A stretch of DNA of 64,000 bases from CAIWHR01 sp963786625 (GCA_963786625.1 CAWAZS010000010.1:291173-355172), one strand, 5' to 3'. Positions 33,359 through 42,686 are shown, counted from the first letter of the stretch. Notes: generated from the letters alone by a model not told the origin. A program made the numbers and translations.

Positions 33359-34771
33359 ATGACCACCCCCGCCGACGTGCTCAAGATGCTCAAGGAGAAG
33401 GAGGTCAAGTTCGTCGACCTTCGCTTCACCGACACCCGCGGCAAGGAACAGCACGTCACCGTCCCGAGCAAGCAGTTCGGGATGGACAAGTTCGAAGGCG
33501 GCCACGCGTTCGACGGCTCGTCGATCGCCGGCTGGAAGGGCATCCAGGCCTCCGACATGCTGCTGATGCCGGACGCCAACGCCGCGTACATCGACCCGTT
33601 CATGGACGAGACGACGCTGAACATCACCTGCGACGTCGTCGAGCCGTCGGACGGCAAGGGCTACGAGCGCGATCCGCGCTCGCTCGCCAAGCGCGCCGAC
33701 GCCTATCTCAAGTCCACCGGCATCGGCGACACCGCGTATTTCGGCCCCGAGCCCGAGTTCTTCATCTTCGACGCGATCGAGTGGTCGGTCGACATGTCGG
33801 GGAGCTACTGCAAGGTGTTCTCGTCCGAGGCCGCCTGGTCGACGGCCGAGAAGTTCGAGGGCGGGAACATGGGGCACCGCCCCACGGTCAAGGGCGGCTA
33901 CTTTCCGGTCCCGCCGGTGGATTCGCTGCAGGACATCCGCTCGGCGATCTGCCTCGCGCTCGAGCAGATGGGCGTCGAAGTCGAGGTGCACCACCACGAG
34001 GTGGCGAACGCCGGGCAGTGCGAGATCGGCACCAAGTTCGAGACGCTGGTGAAGCGCGCCGACTGGCTGCAGATCCTCAAGTACGCCGTGCACAACACGG
34101 CGCACGCCTACGGCAAGACCGCGACGTTCATGCCGAAGCCCATCGTCGGCGACAACGGCTCGGGCATGCATTGTCACCAGTCGGTGTGGAAGGACGGCAA
34201 GAACCTCTTCGCCGGCGACGGCTACGCGGGCCTCTCCGATTTCGCGCTGTATTACATCGGCGGCGTCATCAAGCACGCGAAGGCGTTGAACGCGATCACC
34301 AATCCGGGGACGAACTCCTACAAGCGGCTGGTGCCGGGCTTCGAGGCGCCGATCAACCTCGCCTACTCGGCGCGCAACCGGTCGGCGGCGATCCGCATTC
34401 CCTACGTCCCGAACCCGAAGGGACGCCGCATCGAGGTCCGCTTCCCCGACCCGACGGCGAATCCCTATCTCGCGTTCGCGGCGATGCTGATGGCCGGTCT
34501 CGACGGCGTGCAGAACAAGATTCACCCCGGCGATCCGATGGACAAGAACCTCTACGACCTCGAGCCGGAGGAGGCCGCCAAGGTTCCGCACCCCTGTGCG
34601 TCGCTCGACGAGGCGCTCGCTCACCTCGACAGCGATCGCGCGTTCCTCACCAAGGGCGGCGTGTTCACCGACGACATGATCGACGCGTACATGGCGCTCA
34701 AGATGGAGGAGGTCACGCGCTTCCGGATGACCACGCATCCGGTCGAGTTCGACATGTACTACAGCCTGTAA
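33359..34771 (+). CDS. glnA: Glutamine synthetase type I
   Basis: 470 residues with CAGGAGA upstream. FDGSSIAGWKGIQASDM, GPEPEFFIFD, HHHEVANAGQCEIGTKF, NGSGMHCHQS, FEAPINLAYSARNRSAAIRIP and the adenylylation site NLYDL (Tyr399) are all present. This is the GSI-beta type regulated by GlnE adenylylation. It condenses glutamate and ammonia with ATP. It is probably transcribed from the sigma-54 promoter and ends at a strong terminator before the next gene. Confidence 0.97.
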   Translation: MTTPADVLKMLKEKEVKFVDLRFTDTRGKEQHVTVPSKQFGMDKFEGGHAFDGSSIAGWKGIQASDMLLMPDANAAYIDPFMDETTLNITCDVVEPSDGKGYERDPRSLAKRADAYLKSTGIGDTAYFGPEPEFFIFDAIEWSVDMSGSYCKVFSSEAAWSTAEKFEGGNMGHRPTVKGGYFPVPPVDSLQDIRSAICLALEQMGVEVEVHHHEVANAGQCEIGTKFETLVKRADWLQILKYAVHNTAHAYGKTATFMPKPIVGDNGSGMHCHQSVWKDGKNLFAGDGYAGLSDFALYYIGGVIKHAKALNAITNPGTNSYKRLVPGFEAPINLAYSARNRSAAIRIPYVPNPKGRRIEVRFPDPTANPYLAFAAMLMAGLDGVQNKIHPGDPMDKNLYDLEPEEAAKVPHPCASLDEALAHLDSDRAFLTKGGVFTDDMIDAYMALKMEEVTRFRMTTHPVEFDMYYSL

Positions 34772-34802
34772 GCAGCGAACGGGCCGCCGCTGGATCGGCG
34801 CG

Positions 34803-34830
34803 GGGGCGGGCTTCGGGCCCGCCCCTTTTT
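34803..34830 (+). terminator. Rho-independent terminator after glnA
   Basis: GGGGCGGGC, loop TTCG, GGCCCGCCCC, then TTTTT. A strong stem-loop with U tract 31 bp after the glnA stop. Confidence 0.9.
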
Positions 34831-34865
34831 GCCCGACAAAGCCCATATTGACTACACTGGCCCGC

Positions 34866-35390
34866 ATGCCCCGTCGAGAGCGCTGCCCCGGCACCGCCGC
34901 CACTCCCCTTCGGATCGCGCGCGCGTGCGCGTGGCTGGCGCTGTTCGGATGCACGGCCGCAGGGGCGGCAACGCTCGCCGAGAAGGCGAAGGAATCCGGT
35001 TGCGTCAACAAGCCGATGCTCATCGCCGGCGAGACCTATCGCTGCGCGACGGAGTCCGGGGCGTTCTCGTATTTCAACGTGCCCGGCGGCAACGGCGAGC
35101 GGCGCTCGACAAAGGCGCCGACGCCGGCCGGCTTTCCGCGCGTGGATCCGGCGACGCAGAAGGGCCGCGACGACGTGCGCCGCAAGGTTCTCACCGACGA
35201 GCTCGCCGCCGAGGAAAAGCTGCTCGCCGAATCGCGCGTGCTGTACGCGGACGGTGCGCCGGTTCCCCTGCCCGAGGAGCGCGCGGACGCGGAGAAGTAC
35301 CGCGCGCGCATCGCGCGGCTGCGACAGTCGGTGGCCGTGCACGAGAAGAACATCGAAGCCCTGAAGAAGGAGCTTGCAGCGGTCAAGTGA
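34866..35390 (+). CDS. Hypothetical exported coiled-coil protein
   Basis: 174 residues from ATG 34866; an in-frame TTG at 34848 is the alternative. A long basic signal peptide (residues 1-36, ...ACAWLALFGCTAAGA) precedes a region LIAGETYRCATESGAFSYFNVPGG that resembles DUF4124-type beta hairpins. The C-terminal half (about 90-174) is charged and helical (RRKVLTDELAAEEKLLAES...), a likely coiled coil. It lies between glnA and ntrB. A TTGCCC-18 bp-TACACT promoter (34829-34858) could start transcription at the ATG. Function is unknown. Confidence 0.7.
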   Translation: MPRRERCPGTAATPLRIARACAWLALFGCTAAGAATLAEKAKESGCVNKPMLIAGETYRCATESGAFSYFNVPGGNGERRSTKAPTPAGFPRVDPATQKGRDDVRRKVLTDELAAEEKLLAESRVLYADGAPVPLPEERADAEKYRARIARLRQSVAVHEKNIEALKKELAAVK

Positions 35391-35568
35391 CGCTTCCGCG
35401 CGGCACGGCCGGGCGCGGCGGCGATGCGCGGAGCCGTGCAGCGATCGCGCCGCGGGAATGATGTCGCCGGCGCCGTAGCGCACGGGCGCGGATATTGCTA
35501 AGCATTTGCCAGGCATTCGCCGTGGTTCTCCCGGCGCCATTCTCTCTGCGGGAGCATCGTAGATCATC

Positions 35569-36678
35569 GTGAAGATCGCAGCCGTGACTTCCTTCTTCGG
35601 CGCCGATGCGGGGAGCGCGACCGCCGGGCTCGAGCTGCTGGCGACCGCGGTGCTGCTGCTCGACCGCGCGCGGCGCGTGACCTACGCGAACCCCGCGGCG
35701 GAGAACCTGTTCGAGCTGTCGAGGAAGCATCTGCTCGGCCATCGGCCCGAGGCGCTCTTCACCGACGCTGCCGACCTGTGCGCGGCGATCGACAAGGCCG
35801 TGCAGGAAGGCGCGACGTACACCGAGCAGGAGCTCGAGCTCGCGGTCAACGGCAAGCCCAAGCTCCACCTCACCTGCACGGTCTCCCCGGTCGAGGCGAC
35901 GCACGGTGCGTTGTTGCTCGAGTTCCGCCACATCGACCAGCAGCTGAAGATCGCCCGCGAGCAGCGTCTGAACGAGCAGCAGCAGGCGAACCGCGAGCTG
36001 ATCCGCAACCTGGCGCACGAGATCAAGAACCCGCTGGGCGGCATACGCGGCGCGGCGCAGCTGCTCGAGCGCGAGCTCGATCGGCCGCAGCTGATCGAGT
36101 ACACGCAGGTGGTGATCGGCGAGGCCGACCGGCTGCAGACGCTCGTCAACCGGCTGCTGACGCCGCACCGGCTGCCGACGTTCCGGCGCACCAACATCCA
36201 CGAGCTCCTCGCCCGCGTCCGGAGCCTGGTGCAGGCGGAGTTTCCGCGCGTGGCCATCGTGTGCGATTTCGACATCAGCCTGCCGGAATTCGACGCCGAC
36301 CCCGAGCAGCTCACGCAGGCCGCGCTCAACATCGTCCGCAACGCCGCGCAGGCGCTCGAGGGGACGACCGCCGACCCGCGGATCCGCCTGACCACGCGCG
36401 TCGCGCGGTACGTGACGCTGGCGAAGAAGCGGCATCGGATCGCGCTGTCGCTTTCGATCGCGGACAACGGGCCCGGCGTTCCCGAGGCGATACGCGACCG
36501 GATCTTCTTTCCGCTGGTCTCGGGGCGCGAGGGCGGCAGCGGGCTCGGTCTCACGCTGGCGCAGGCGTTCATCGCCCAGCACGGCGGAGCGATCGAATGC
36601 GACAGCGTCCCCGGCCGCACGGTATTCACGATACTCATCCCCATCGATCCGGGCGTTCCGCGCCCGCACCATGAGTGA
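35569..36678 (+). CDS. ntrB: Nitrogen regulation sensor histidine kinase
   Basis: 369 residues from a GTG. The N-terminal PAS domain (about 20-130; ATAVLLLDRARRVTYANPAAENLFELS) is cytoplasmic, with no TM helices. The H-box NLAHEIKNPLGGIRGAAQLL has the phospho-acceptor His150. The HATPase part has NIVRNAAQAL (N box), DNGPGVP and GSGLGLTLAQ. It phosphorylates NtrC under control of PII (GlnB) signalling. It overlaps ntrC by four bases. Confidence 0.94.
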   Translation: MKIAAVTSFFGADAGSATAGLELLATAVLLLDRARRVTYANPAAENLFELSRKHLLGHRPEALFTDAADLCAAIDKAVQEGATYTEQELELAVNGKPKLHLTCTVSPVEATHGALLLEFRHIDQQLKIAREQRLNEQQQANRELIRNLAHEIKNPLGGIRGAAQLLERELDRPQLIEYTQVVIGEADRLQTLVNRLLTPHRLPTFRRTNIHELLARVRSLVQAEFPRVAIVCDFDISLPEFDADPEQLTQAALNIVRNAAQALEGTTADPRIRLTTRVARYVTLAKKRHRIALSLSIADNGPGVPEAIRDRIFFPLVSGREGGSGLGLTLAQAFIAQHGGAIECDSVPGRTVFTILIPIDPGVPRPHHE

Positions 36679-38153
36679 ATCGCATGTACGCTCTCGCCCG
36701 TGAACCCGCCCGCAACGCCGTGACCAAGGCCGTCTGGATCGTCGACGACGACCGCTCGATCCGCTGGGTCCTCGAGAAGGCCCTCGCGCGCGAGGACATC
36801 GCGTTCCGGTCGTTCGTGTCGGCGAACGAGGTGCTGCAGGCGCTCGCGGCGAGCCAGCCGTCGGTGCTCGTCTCCGACATCCGCATGCCGGGCGAGTCGG
36901 GGCTCGTGCTGCTCGACAAGGTGAAGGAGCGCTGTCCGCAGCTGCCGGTGATCATCATGACCGCGTATTCCGATCTGGACAGCGCGGTCTCGGCGTTCCA
37001 GGGCGGCGCCTTCGAGTATCTGCCGAAGCCCTTCGACGTCGACCACGCCGTCGCGCTCATACGCCGCGCGATGGTCGAGTCCCCGGCGCCCGCGCCGATG
37101 GACGCCGACACCGGAGCGGAGCCCGAAATGCTCGGCCAGGCGCCGGCGATGCAGGAGGTCTTTCGCGCGATCGGCCGCCTGTCGCAGTCGAACACGACGG
37201 TGCTCATCACCGGCGAGTCGGGGACCGGAAAGGAGCTCGTCGCCCGCGCGTTGCACCGGCACAGCCCGCGCGCGAGCGGGCCGTTCATCGCGATCAACAC
37301 GGCGGCGATCCCCAAGGACCTGCTGGAGTCGGAGCTGTTCGGCCATGAGCGGGGCGCATTCACCGGCGCGCAGAGCGCGCGCCGCGGCCGCTTCGAGCAG
37401 GCCGAGGGCGGCACGCTCTTTCTCGACGAGATCGGCGACATGCCTCCGGATCTGCAGGTGCGACTGCTGCGGGTGCTCGCCGACGGCGAGTATTACCGCG
37501 TCGGCGGCCATGCGCCGCAGAAGTCCAGCGTTCGCGTGATCGCGGCGACGCACCAGGACCTCGAGGAGCGCGTGCGGCAGGGACTCTTCCGCGAGGATCT
37601 GCTGCACCGGCTGAACGTCGTGCGCCTCCGGCTCCCGCCGCTGCGCGAGCGCCAGGAGGACATCGCGCCGCTCGCCCGGCACTTCCTGCAGAAGAGCGCG
37701 CGCGATCTCGCCGTCGAGCCGAAGCTGCTGTCCGACGAGGCGCTGAAGGCGATCGCGGCCTTCCCGTTCCCGGGGAACGTGCGGCAGCTCGAGAACATCT
37801 GCCATTGGCTCACGGTGATGGCGCCCGGACAGCGGATCGACGTCAGCGATCTGCCGGCCGACGTCCGCGAGCCCGCCGTGGGCGCGGGCGAGGCGAGCGC
37901 CGGCGGAGCGGACTGGCGAAGCGCACTCGATCGGGAGCTCGCGCAGGCCTTGACGCGCGGCGAGCGCAGCGTAGGCGATCGCTTCGAGCGCGAATTCGAG
38001 CGCACGCTCATCCTGCGCGCGCTCGCGCACACGGGCGGACACCGGATGGAGGCGGCGCAGTGGCTGGGCTGGGGACGCAACACGCTGACGCGCAAGATCC
38101 AGGAGCTCGGGCTCGAGCCGGAGCTCAAGAAGGGCGCGCGGACCGGCGATTAG
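36675..38153 (+). CDS. ntrC: Nitrogen regulation response regulator, sigma-54 activator
   Basis: 492 residues if the overlapping GTG at 36675 is used (ATG 36684 is the alternative). Receiver domain: VDDDRSIRWVLEKAL, SDIRMPGESG (phospho-Asp68), YLPKPFDVDH. AAA+ domain: Walker A GESGTGKELVARALH, sigma-54 loop HERGAFTGAQ, GGTLFLDEIGDMP and RLNVVRLRLPPLRER. The Fis-type helix-turn-helix at the end is H.MEAAQWLGWGRNTLTRKIQEL. The likely target is the glnA promoter in this window. Confidence 0.95.
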   Translation: MNRMYALAREPARNAVTKAVWIVDDDRSIRWVLEKALAREDIAFRSFVSANEVLQALAASQPSVLVSDIRMPGESGLVLLDKVKERCPQLPVIIMTAYSDLDSAVSAFQGGAFEYLPKPFDVDHAVALIRRAMVESPAPAPMDADTGAEPEMLGQAPAMQEVFRAIGRLSQSNTTVLITGESGTGKELVARALHRHSPRASGPFIAINTAAIPKDLLESELFGHERGAFTGAQSARRGRFEQAEGGTLFLDEIGDMPPDLQVRLLRVLADGEYYRVGGHAPQKSSVRVIAATHQDLEERVRQGLFREDLLHRLNVVRLRLPPLRERQEDIAPLARHFLQKSARDLAVEPKLLSDEALKAIAAFPFPGNVRQLENICHWLTVMAPGQRIDVSDLPADVREPAVGAGEASAGGADWRSALDRELAQALTRGERSVGDRFEREFERTLILRALAHTGGHRMEAAQWLGWGRNTLTRKIQELGLEPELKKGARTGD

Positions 38154-38180
38154 GGCCGGTTCACTCCGGGTGAACCGGCC
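38154..38180. terminator. Hairpin between convergent ntrC and xth
   Basis: Perfect inverted repeat GGCCGGTTCAC-N5-GTGAACCGGCC, starting at the ntrC stop codon. No long T tract follows on either strand. It may act as a shared terminator for the convergent genes. Confidence 0.55.
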
Positions 38181-38224
38181 GTAGCACCGTTACGCGCCGC
38201 GCGCTGCGAAACGGCGCTAAAGAC

Positions 38225-38998
38225 TCAGGCGAGCTCGGCGATGACCGGCGCGTGATCGGAAGGCCGCTCGCCCTTGCGCGCGTTGCGGTCGATGCGGCAG
38301 GCCGTGCACCGTTTCGCGAGCGGCGCCGACAGCAGGATGTGATCGATGCGCAGCCCGCGATTCTTCGGGAACGCGAGCTGCCGGTAGTCCCACCAGCTGA
38401 ACGTCTTCTCCGGCTGGTCGAACAGGCGAAAGCTGTCCGCGAGCCCGAGCTCGAGCCAGCGGCGGAACACCGCGCGCTCGGGCTCCGAGCACAGCACCTG
38501 TCCGCGCCAGAGCTCCGGATCGTGGACATCGCGATCCTCCGGCGCGATGTTGAAATCGCCGACGACCGCAAGCGCCGGGTGCCGCGCAAGCTCGGCTTCG
38601 AGAAACGCGGTCGCGGCCCGGCACCAGTCGAGCTTGTAGCGGTACTTGTCGGAGTCCACCGATTCGCCGTTCGGGACGTAGAAATCGACGATCCGCGCGC
38701 CGCCGACGGTCGCGGCGATCACCCGCTTCTGCTCGTCGGCGAAGCCGGGGAGCGCGGTTACGGCGTCCTCGACGGCGCCTGCGCCCTCGCGCACCAGCAG
38801 CGCGACGCCGTTGTACGTCCGCTGTCCGGCGAACGATGCGGCGTAGCCCGCGTCCGCGATTTCCCGGTGCGGAAACTTCGCGTCCTCCATCTTGGTTTCC
38901 TGCAGGCAGAGGACGTCGGGCTGCGCGGCCGCGAGCCAGGCGAGAACGCGCGGCAGGCGCACGTTCAGCGAGTTGACGTTCCAGGTGGCGATCTTCAT
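38225..38998 (-). CDS. xth: Exodeoxyribonuclease III
   Basis: 257 residues from MKIATWNVNSLNVRLPRVLAWL. Conserved exonuclease-endonuclease-phosphatase motifs are LCLQETKMED, GVALLVRE, DFYVPNGESVDSDKY, VVGDFNIAPEDRDVHDP and the C-terminal LRIDHILLS and SDHAPVIAEL. It performs AP-site incision and 3'-5' dsDNA exonuclease in base excision repair. It is the last gene of the minus-strand run prlC, DUF4124-glutaredoxin, fragment, xth. Confidence 0.95.
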   Translation of the reverse strand: MKIATWNVNSLNVRLPRVLAWLAAAQPDVLCLQETKMEDAKFPHREIADAGYAASFAGQRTYNGVALLVREGAGAVEDAVTALPGFADEQKRVIAATVGGARIVDFYVPNGESVDSDKYRYKLDWCRAATAFLEAELARHPALAVVGDFNIAPEDRDVHDPELWRGQVLCSEPERAVFRRWLELGLADSFRLFDQPEKTFSWWDYRQLAFPKNRGLRIDHILLSAPLAKRCTACRIDRNARKGERPSDHAPVIAELA

Positions 38999-39014
38999 TT
39001 TCGATGTGGGCCGT

Positions 39015-39175
39015 TCATTTGCGCGAGTCGTGGTCGCTGTCATGGCAAAAGAACACGAGGCGCCCGCCGAGCTGCGCCTGCATGCGGCGGGCGGTCCGGA
39101 TCTTCGCGACGAAGAAGCGGCGGGGAAAGAACCCGCAGGGTGCTGGCCGAAGGCGATGACCGGCTCGGCGCTCAT
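39015..39175 (-). pseudogene. Frameshifted small ORF fragment upstream of xth
   Basis: On the minus strand, MSAEPVIAFGQHPAG reads in one frame and, after a single-base change at about 39,130, FFPRRFFVAKIRTARRMQ and LGGRLVFFCHDSDHDSRK follow and stop at 39015. The combined stretch looks like a conserved protein start (FGQ.P.GFFP, FF.HDSDHD), but at about 53 residues it seems truncated. I cannot name the family with confidence. It could be a short real gene with a sequencing error. Confidence 0.35.
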
Positions 39176-39233
39176 GAATGCCGCGTTCGCGCCGCTGGGA
39201 AGGCGCGACGCGCCGGGACCGGATCGCCCCGGT

Positions 39234-39827
39234 CTACTGCTTCGGGTACCCGCCGCCGGGCACGGGGACTGCCTGCGTCGCCTGGGCCGGTGGCGGCGGC
39301 GGCGCGGCCTCGGCGGGGGCCTTCGCGGCGATGCGCCGCGCCGGTGTCTTGGGGTAGCCGGCGTCGTCGAGCATCGCGGTCCAGCGCGCTTCGTTGAAGC
39401 CGGTCGCGACGAGCTTGTCGCCGACCTGCAGCACGGGAGCCTGCTGGGCTCCGGTGAGCTTCTGCAGGGCTTCGGCGCCTTTCTGCTCCTCGACATTGAC
39501 CGTGGTGAAGGGCACACCGCGCCGGTTGAGCAGCGCCTCGGCGTTCTGGCAGACCGTGCCGCAGGCGAACGTGTACAGCGTCACCGGAAAGCGCTGCGCT
39601 GCCTGGGTCAGCGCGATCGGCGCTTCGCTGTTCTCGATAAAGTTGGGCGACAGGCGCTTGGCCTGAACCTCCTTCGAGTCCGCCGGCGGCTGGCGGTCGC
39701 TGTAGATCGTGCGTCCGTCCTTGTCGACGTAGCGGTAGACCTGCTGTGCCTGCGCGGCCGCGAAGGCCGCGATCACGGCGGCAGCGACGCCGCAGGCGAG
39801 TGCAACTTGCCGGGATAAGCGTGCCAT
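39234..39827 (-). CDS. DUF4124 and glutaredoxin-domain periplasmic protein
   Basis: 197 residues: signal peptide (residues 1-27, MARLSRQVALACGVAAAVIA...), DUF4124 segment QVYRYVDKDGRTIYSDRQPPADSKEVQ (residues about 28-56), then a glutaredoxin-like domain (about 78-155) with TLYTFACGTVCQNAEALLNRRGVPFT and a Pro-containing QQAPVLQVGDKLVATGF cis-Pro region. The redox motif spaces the cysteines as CxxxC, not CxxC. A Pro/Ala-rich tail follows. It starts 22 bp after the prlC stop. Confidence 0.83.
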   Translation of the reverse strand: MARLSRQVALACGVAAAVIAAFAAAQAQQVYRYVDKDGRTIYSDRQPPADSKEVQAKRLSPNFIENSEAPIALTQAAQRFPVTLYTFACGTVCQNAEALLNRRGVPFTTVNVEEQKGAEALQKLTGAQQAPVLQVGDKLVATGFNEARWTAMLDDAGYPKTPARRIAAKAPAEAAPPPPPAQATQAVPVPGGGYPKQ

Positions 39828-39849
39828 GACTTCTCCTTCTCGCTCGGCC

Positions 39850-41904
39850 TCACGCGTCCGTGAGCATCCCATTATGCCGCAGAAGCGCGTCGAGCTGGGG
39901 TGCCCGCCCGCGGAATGCGACGAACGACTCCATCGCGTCGCGGCTGCCGCCGCGGGCGAGCACTTCGTCGCGAAACCGCTCGCCGGTTTCGGAGCAGAGC
40001 ACGCCGGCCTCCTCGAAGGCGCTGTACACGTCCGCCGAGAGCACTTCGGCCCACTTGTAGCTGTAGTATCCAGCTGCGTAGCCGCCCGCGAAGATGTGCG
40101 CGAACGACTGCATGAAGCGGTCGTACGGCGCCCGCGGCACGACCGCGACCTCGCGGCGCACGGCGTCGTGCACGGCCTGCGGCGGCTCGGCGCCGCGCGG
40201 GTCGTAGCTCGAGTGCAGCAGCATGTCGAACAGCCCGAACTCGAGGTGGCGCATCGTGGACAGGCCGCTCTGGAAATTGCGCGCGGCGAGCATCCGGTCG
40301 AAGAGCGCGCGCGGCAGGGGCTCGCCGGTGTCGACGTGCGCGGTCATGTGCGAGAGCACGTCCCATTCCCAGCAGAAATTCTCCATGAACTGGCTGGGCA
40401 GCTCGACGGCATCCCACTCGACGCCCTGGATGCCCGAGAGGCCGTGGACGTCGACGCGGGTGAGCAGCTGGTGCAGTCCGTGGCCGAACTCGTGGAAGAG
40501 CGTCGTGACCTCGTCGTGGGTGAACGTTGCCGGCCGGCCCGCGATCGGCGCCGAAAGGTTGCAGGTGAGGAAGGCGACCGGATGCTGGATGCCTGCGCCG
40601 CAGCGCCGGCGGTTGATCGCGTCGTCCATCCACGCGCCGCCCTGCTTGCCCGGACGCGCGTAGCTGTCGAGGTAGAACTGGCCGATCAACGCGCCGGCGG
40701 CATCGGTGATGTCGAAGAAGCGCACGTCCGGGTGCCAGGCCGCGGCCCGGCTCTCGCGGATCGTGATGCCGTAGAGCGTCTCGGCGACGCGGAACAGCCC
40801 GGCGAGCACCTTGTGCTCGGGAAAATACTGACGGATCTCCTGCTCGGAAAACGCGTATCGCTTCGCCTTGAGCTTCTCCGACGCGTAGGCGAAGTCCCAC
40901 GGCGAGAAATCGGCGAGGCCGAGCTCGTCGCGCGCATACGCGACGAGCTCGGCGTAGTCGCGCTCGGCAAAGGGCTTGGCCCGGCGCGCGAGGTCGCGCA
41001 GGAATCCGAGCACCTCGTCGACGCTCTTCGCCATCTTCGGCACCAGCGAGAGCTCGGCGAAGTTCGCATAGCCCAGCAGCCGCGCCGCTTCGCGCCTCAG
41101 CTCCAGGATGCGCCGGATCAGCGGCGTGTTGTCCCAGACGGGCTTGGCGCCCAGATCGGACGCGCGGGTCGCGTAGGCGCGGTGCAGCTTCGCGCGGAGC
41201 GCGCGGTTGTCCGCGTAGCTCATCACCGGGAAATAGCACGGCCAGCGCAGCGTGAGCTTCCATCCGGTCCTGCCGTCGGCCGCGGCGGCCGCCTGTGCCT
41301 CGGCGAGCACGTCGTCGGGGACACCGGCGAGCTCGGCGCGCTCGTCGACGTAGAGCGCCCAGTCGTTGATGGCGTCGAGCAGGTTGTCGTCGAACCGTGC
41401 CGCAAGCTCCGCGAGCTCCTCTTCGACGGCCTTGAGCCGGGCCTTCTCGGCCGCGGGCAGCTCCGCGCCGCCCAGCCGGAAGTCGCGCAGCTCGTTGGCG
41501 ACGGCCCGCTTCTTCTCGGCATCGAGCGCGGCGAACTCCGGCGCGGCGGCGAGATCGCGGTAACGCTGGAACAGCCGCAGGTCCTGCGCGAGGTCGGTGT
41601 AATAGGCGGTGATCTTCGGCAGATTGGCGTGATAGGCGTCGCGCAGCGCGGGCGTGCTGACAACGGCGTTGAGATGGGTGACGGCGCCCCAGGCGCGCTC
41701 GAGCCGATCGAGCGCATCGGCGAGCGGCTCGGCGACCGTGGCCCAGGTCGGCGGGCGGCCATCGGTGGCGACAGCCTCCTGGGCGGCGCGCGTCGCGGCG
41801 AGGAGCCGATCGATCGCCGGGCTCGCGTGCTCGGCGCGGATCGCGTCGAAGCGCGGCAGCCCGGAAAAATCAAGCAACGGATTGTTGTCGTGGTCAGCGT
41901 TCAT
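39850..41904 (-). CDS. prlC: Oligopeptidase A (M3 family zinc metallopeptidase)
   Basis: 684 residues from MNADHDNNPLLDFSGLPRFDAI. The zinc site HEFGH (His471, Glu472, His475) is followed by the third-ligand region GVEWDAVELPSQFMENFCWE. The C-terminal GYAAGYYSYKWAEVLSADVYSAFEE is conserved in thimet-type peptidases. It degrades signal and short cytosolic peptides. Its ATG overlaps the murU stop in an ATGA junction, so the two are translationally coupled. Confidence 0.95.
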   Translation of the reverse strand: MNADHDNNPLLDFSGLPRFDAIRAEHASPAIDRLLAATRAAQEAVATDGRPPTWATVAEPLADALDRLERAWGAVTHLNAVVSTPALRDAYHANLPKITAYYTDLAQDLRLFQRYRDLAAAPEFAALDAEKKRAVANELRDFRLGGAELPAAEKARLKAVEEELAELAARFDDNLLDAINDWALYVDERAELAGVPDDVLAEAQAAAAADGRTGWKLTLRWPCYFPVMSYADNRALRAKLHRAYATRASDLGAKPVWDNTPLIRRILELRREAARLLGYANFAELSLVPKMAKSVDEVLGFLRDLARRAKPFAERDYAELVAYARDELGLADFSPWDFAYASEKLKAKRYAFSEQEIRQYFPEHKVLAGLFRVAETLYGITIRESRAAAWHPDVRFFDITDAAGALIGQFYLDSYARPGKQGGAWMDDAINRRRCGAGIQHPVAFLTCNLSAPIAGRPATFTHDEVTTLFHEFGHGLHQLLTRVDVHGLSGIQGVEWDAVELPSQFMENFCWEWDVLSHMTAHVDTGEPLPRALFDRMLAARNFQSGLSTMRHLEFGLFDMLLHSSYDPRGAEPPQAVHDAVRREVAVVPRAPYDRFMQSFAHIFAGGYAAGYYSYKWAEVLSADVYSAFEEAGVLCSETGERFRDEVLARGGSRDAMESFVAFRGRAPQLDALLRHNGMLTDA

Positions 41905-42686
41905 CTGGTCGGCCCGAATGCTGTCGGGTGGTCGTCGTTCGGGGCGGCAGGGGAGGCGGCACCCGCGAGGCCCCGGCCCGGCGGAACCGCGTGGCGCCTG
42001 CGCAGCTCGCGGTCGAGCTCCGCGAGCTCGTCCGGCGTGCCCACGTTGGCCCACCCGCCGTCGAATCTTGCGCCGGAAACCTGCCCCACGGCAATCCACC
42101 GTTGGAGGTAGGGAAGCAGTTTGAGCTTCGCGCCGCGCGGAAGTTCGCGGAAGAGCGCGGTGTCGTAGACGGCGATGTTGCCGAAGGTCAGGCGCGGCGT
42201 GCCGTCGAGCGCGATGGCGCCGCCGGTCAGCGCGAAATCGCCCTGCGGATGGTAGGTCGGGTTGGGCACCATGACCAGATGCACCCGCGGCGCGGTGTCG
42301 TCGCGAACCATTGCCTCGGCGCGGGGGACGAGCGTCGCGTAGTCGAACTCGGTCCAGATGTCGCCGGAGACGATCAGCGCCGGCCCTGCCGGCAGGAGCG
42401 GCAGCGCCGTCGCGATGCCGCCGGCGGTCTCCAGCGCTTCCGCCTCGATCGACCAGGCGAGCCGCACGCCGAACGCCTCGCCGCCGCCGAGCGCCCCGAC
42501 GAGCTCACGGGCGAGATGCGCGGCATTGACCACGATGTCGCGAAATCCGGCGCGGGCGAGCGCCTCGATCTGCCACACGATGAGCGGCTTGCCGCCGGCC
42601 TCGAGCAGCGGCTTCGGCGTCGCGTCGGACAGCGGGCGCATCCGCTCGCCGCGACCGGCCGCGAGGATCATCGCGCCCATGCGCAT
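41901..42686 (-). CDS. murU: N-acetylmuramate alpha-1-phosphate uridylyltransferase
   Basis: 261 residues from MRMGAMILAAGRGERMRPLSDATPKPLLEAGGKPLI, the nucleotidyltransferase signature with the activating Arg and Lys. AGGIATALPLLP, SGDIWTEFDY and FGNIAVYD are consistent with MurU. It converts MurNAc-1-P to UDP-MurNAc in the recycling bypass that gives intrinsic fosfomycin resistance in pseudomonads. The partner kinase gene amgK lies immediately upstream, 13 bp away. Confidence 0.9.
   Translation of the reverse strand: MRMGAMILAAGRGERMRPLSDATPKPLLEAGGKPLIVWQIEALARAGFRDIVVNAAHLARELVGALGGGEAFGVRLAWSIEAEALETAGGIATALPLLPAGPALIVSGDIWTEFDYATLVPRAEAMVRDDTAPRVHLVMVPNPTYHPQGDFALTGGAIALDGTPRLTFGNIAVYDTALFRELPRGAKLKLLPYLQRWIAVGQVSGARFDGGWANVGTPDELAELDRELRRRHAVPPGRGLAGAASPAAPNDDHPTAFGPTR

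Noticed and set aside
33044..35023. 659-codon minus-strand open frame
   Set aside because: Antisense to glnA, whose motifs are complete; a codon-bias shadow.
35682..38042. 786-codon minus-strand open frame
   Set aside because: Antisense to ntrB and ntrC; shadow frame without domains.
39826..42111. 761-codon plus-strand open frame
   Set aside because: Antisense to prlC with its intact HEFGH site; shadow frame.
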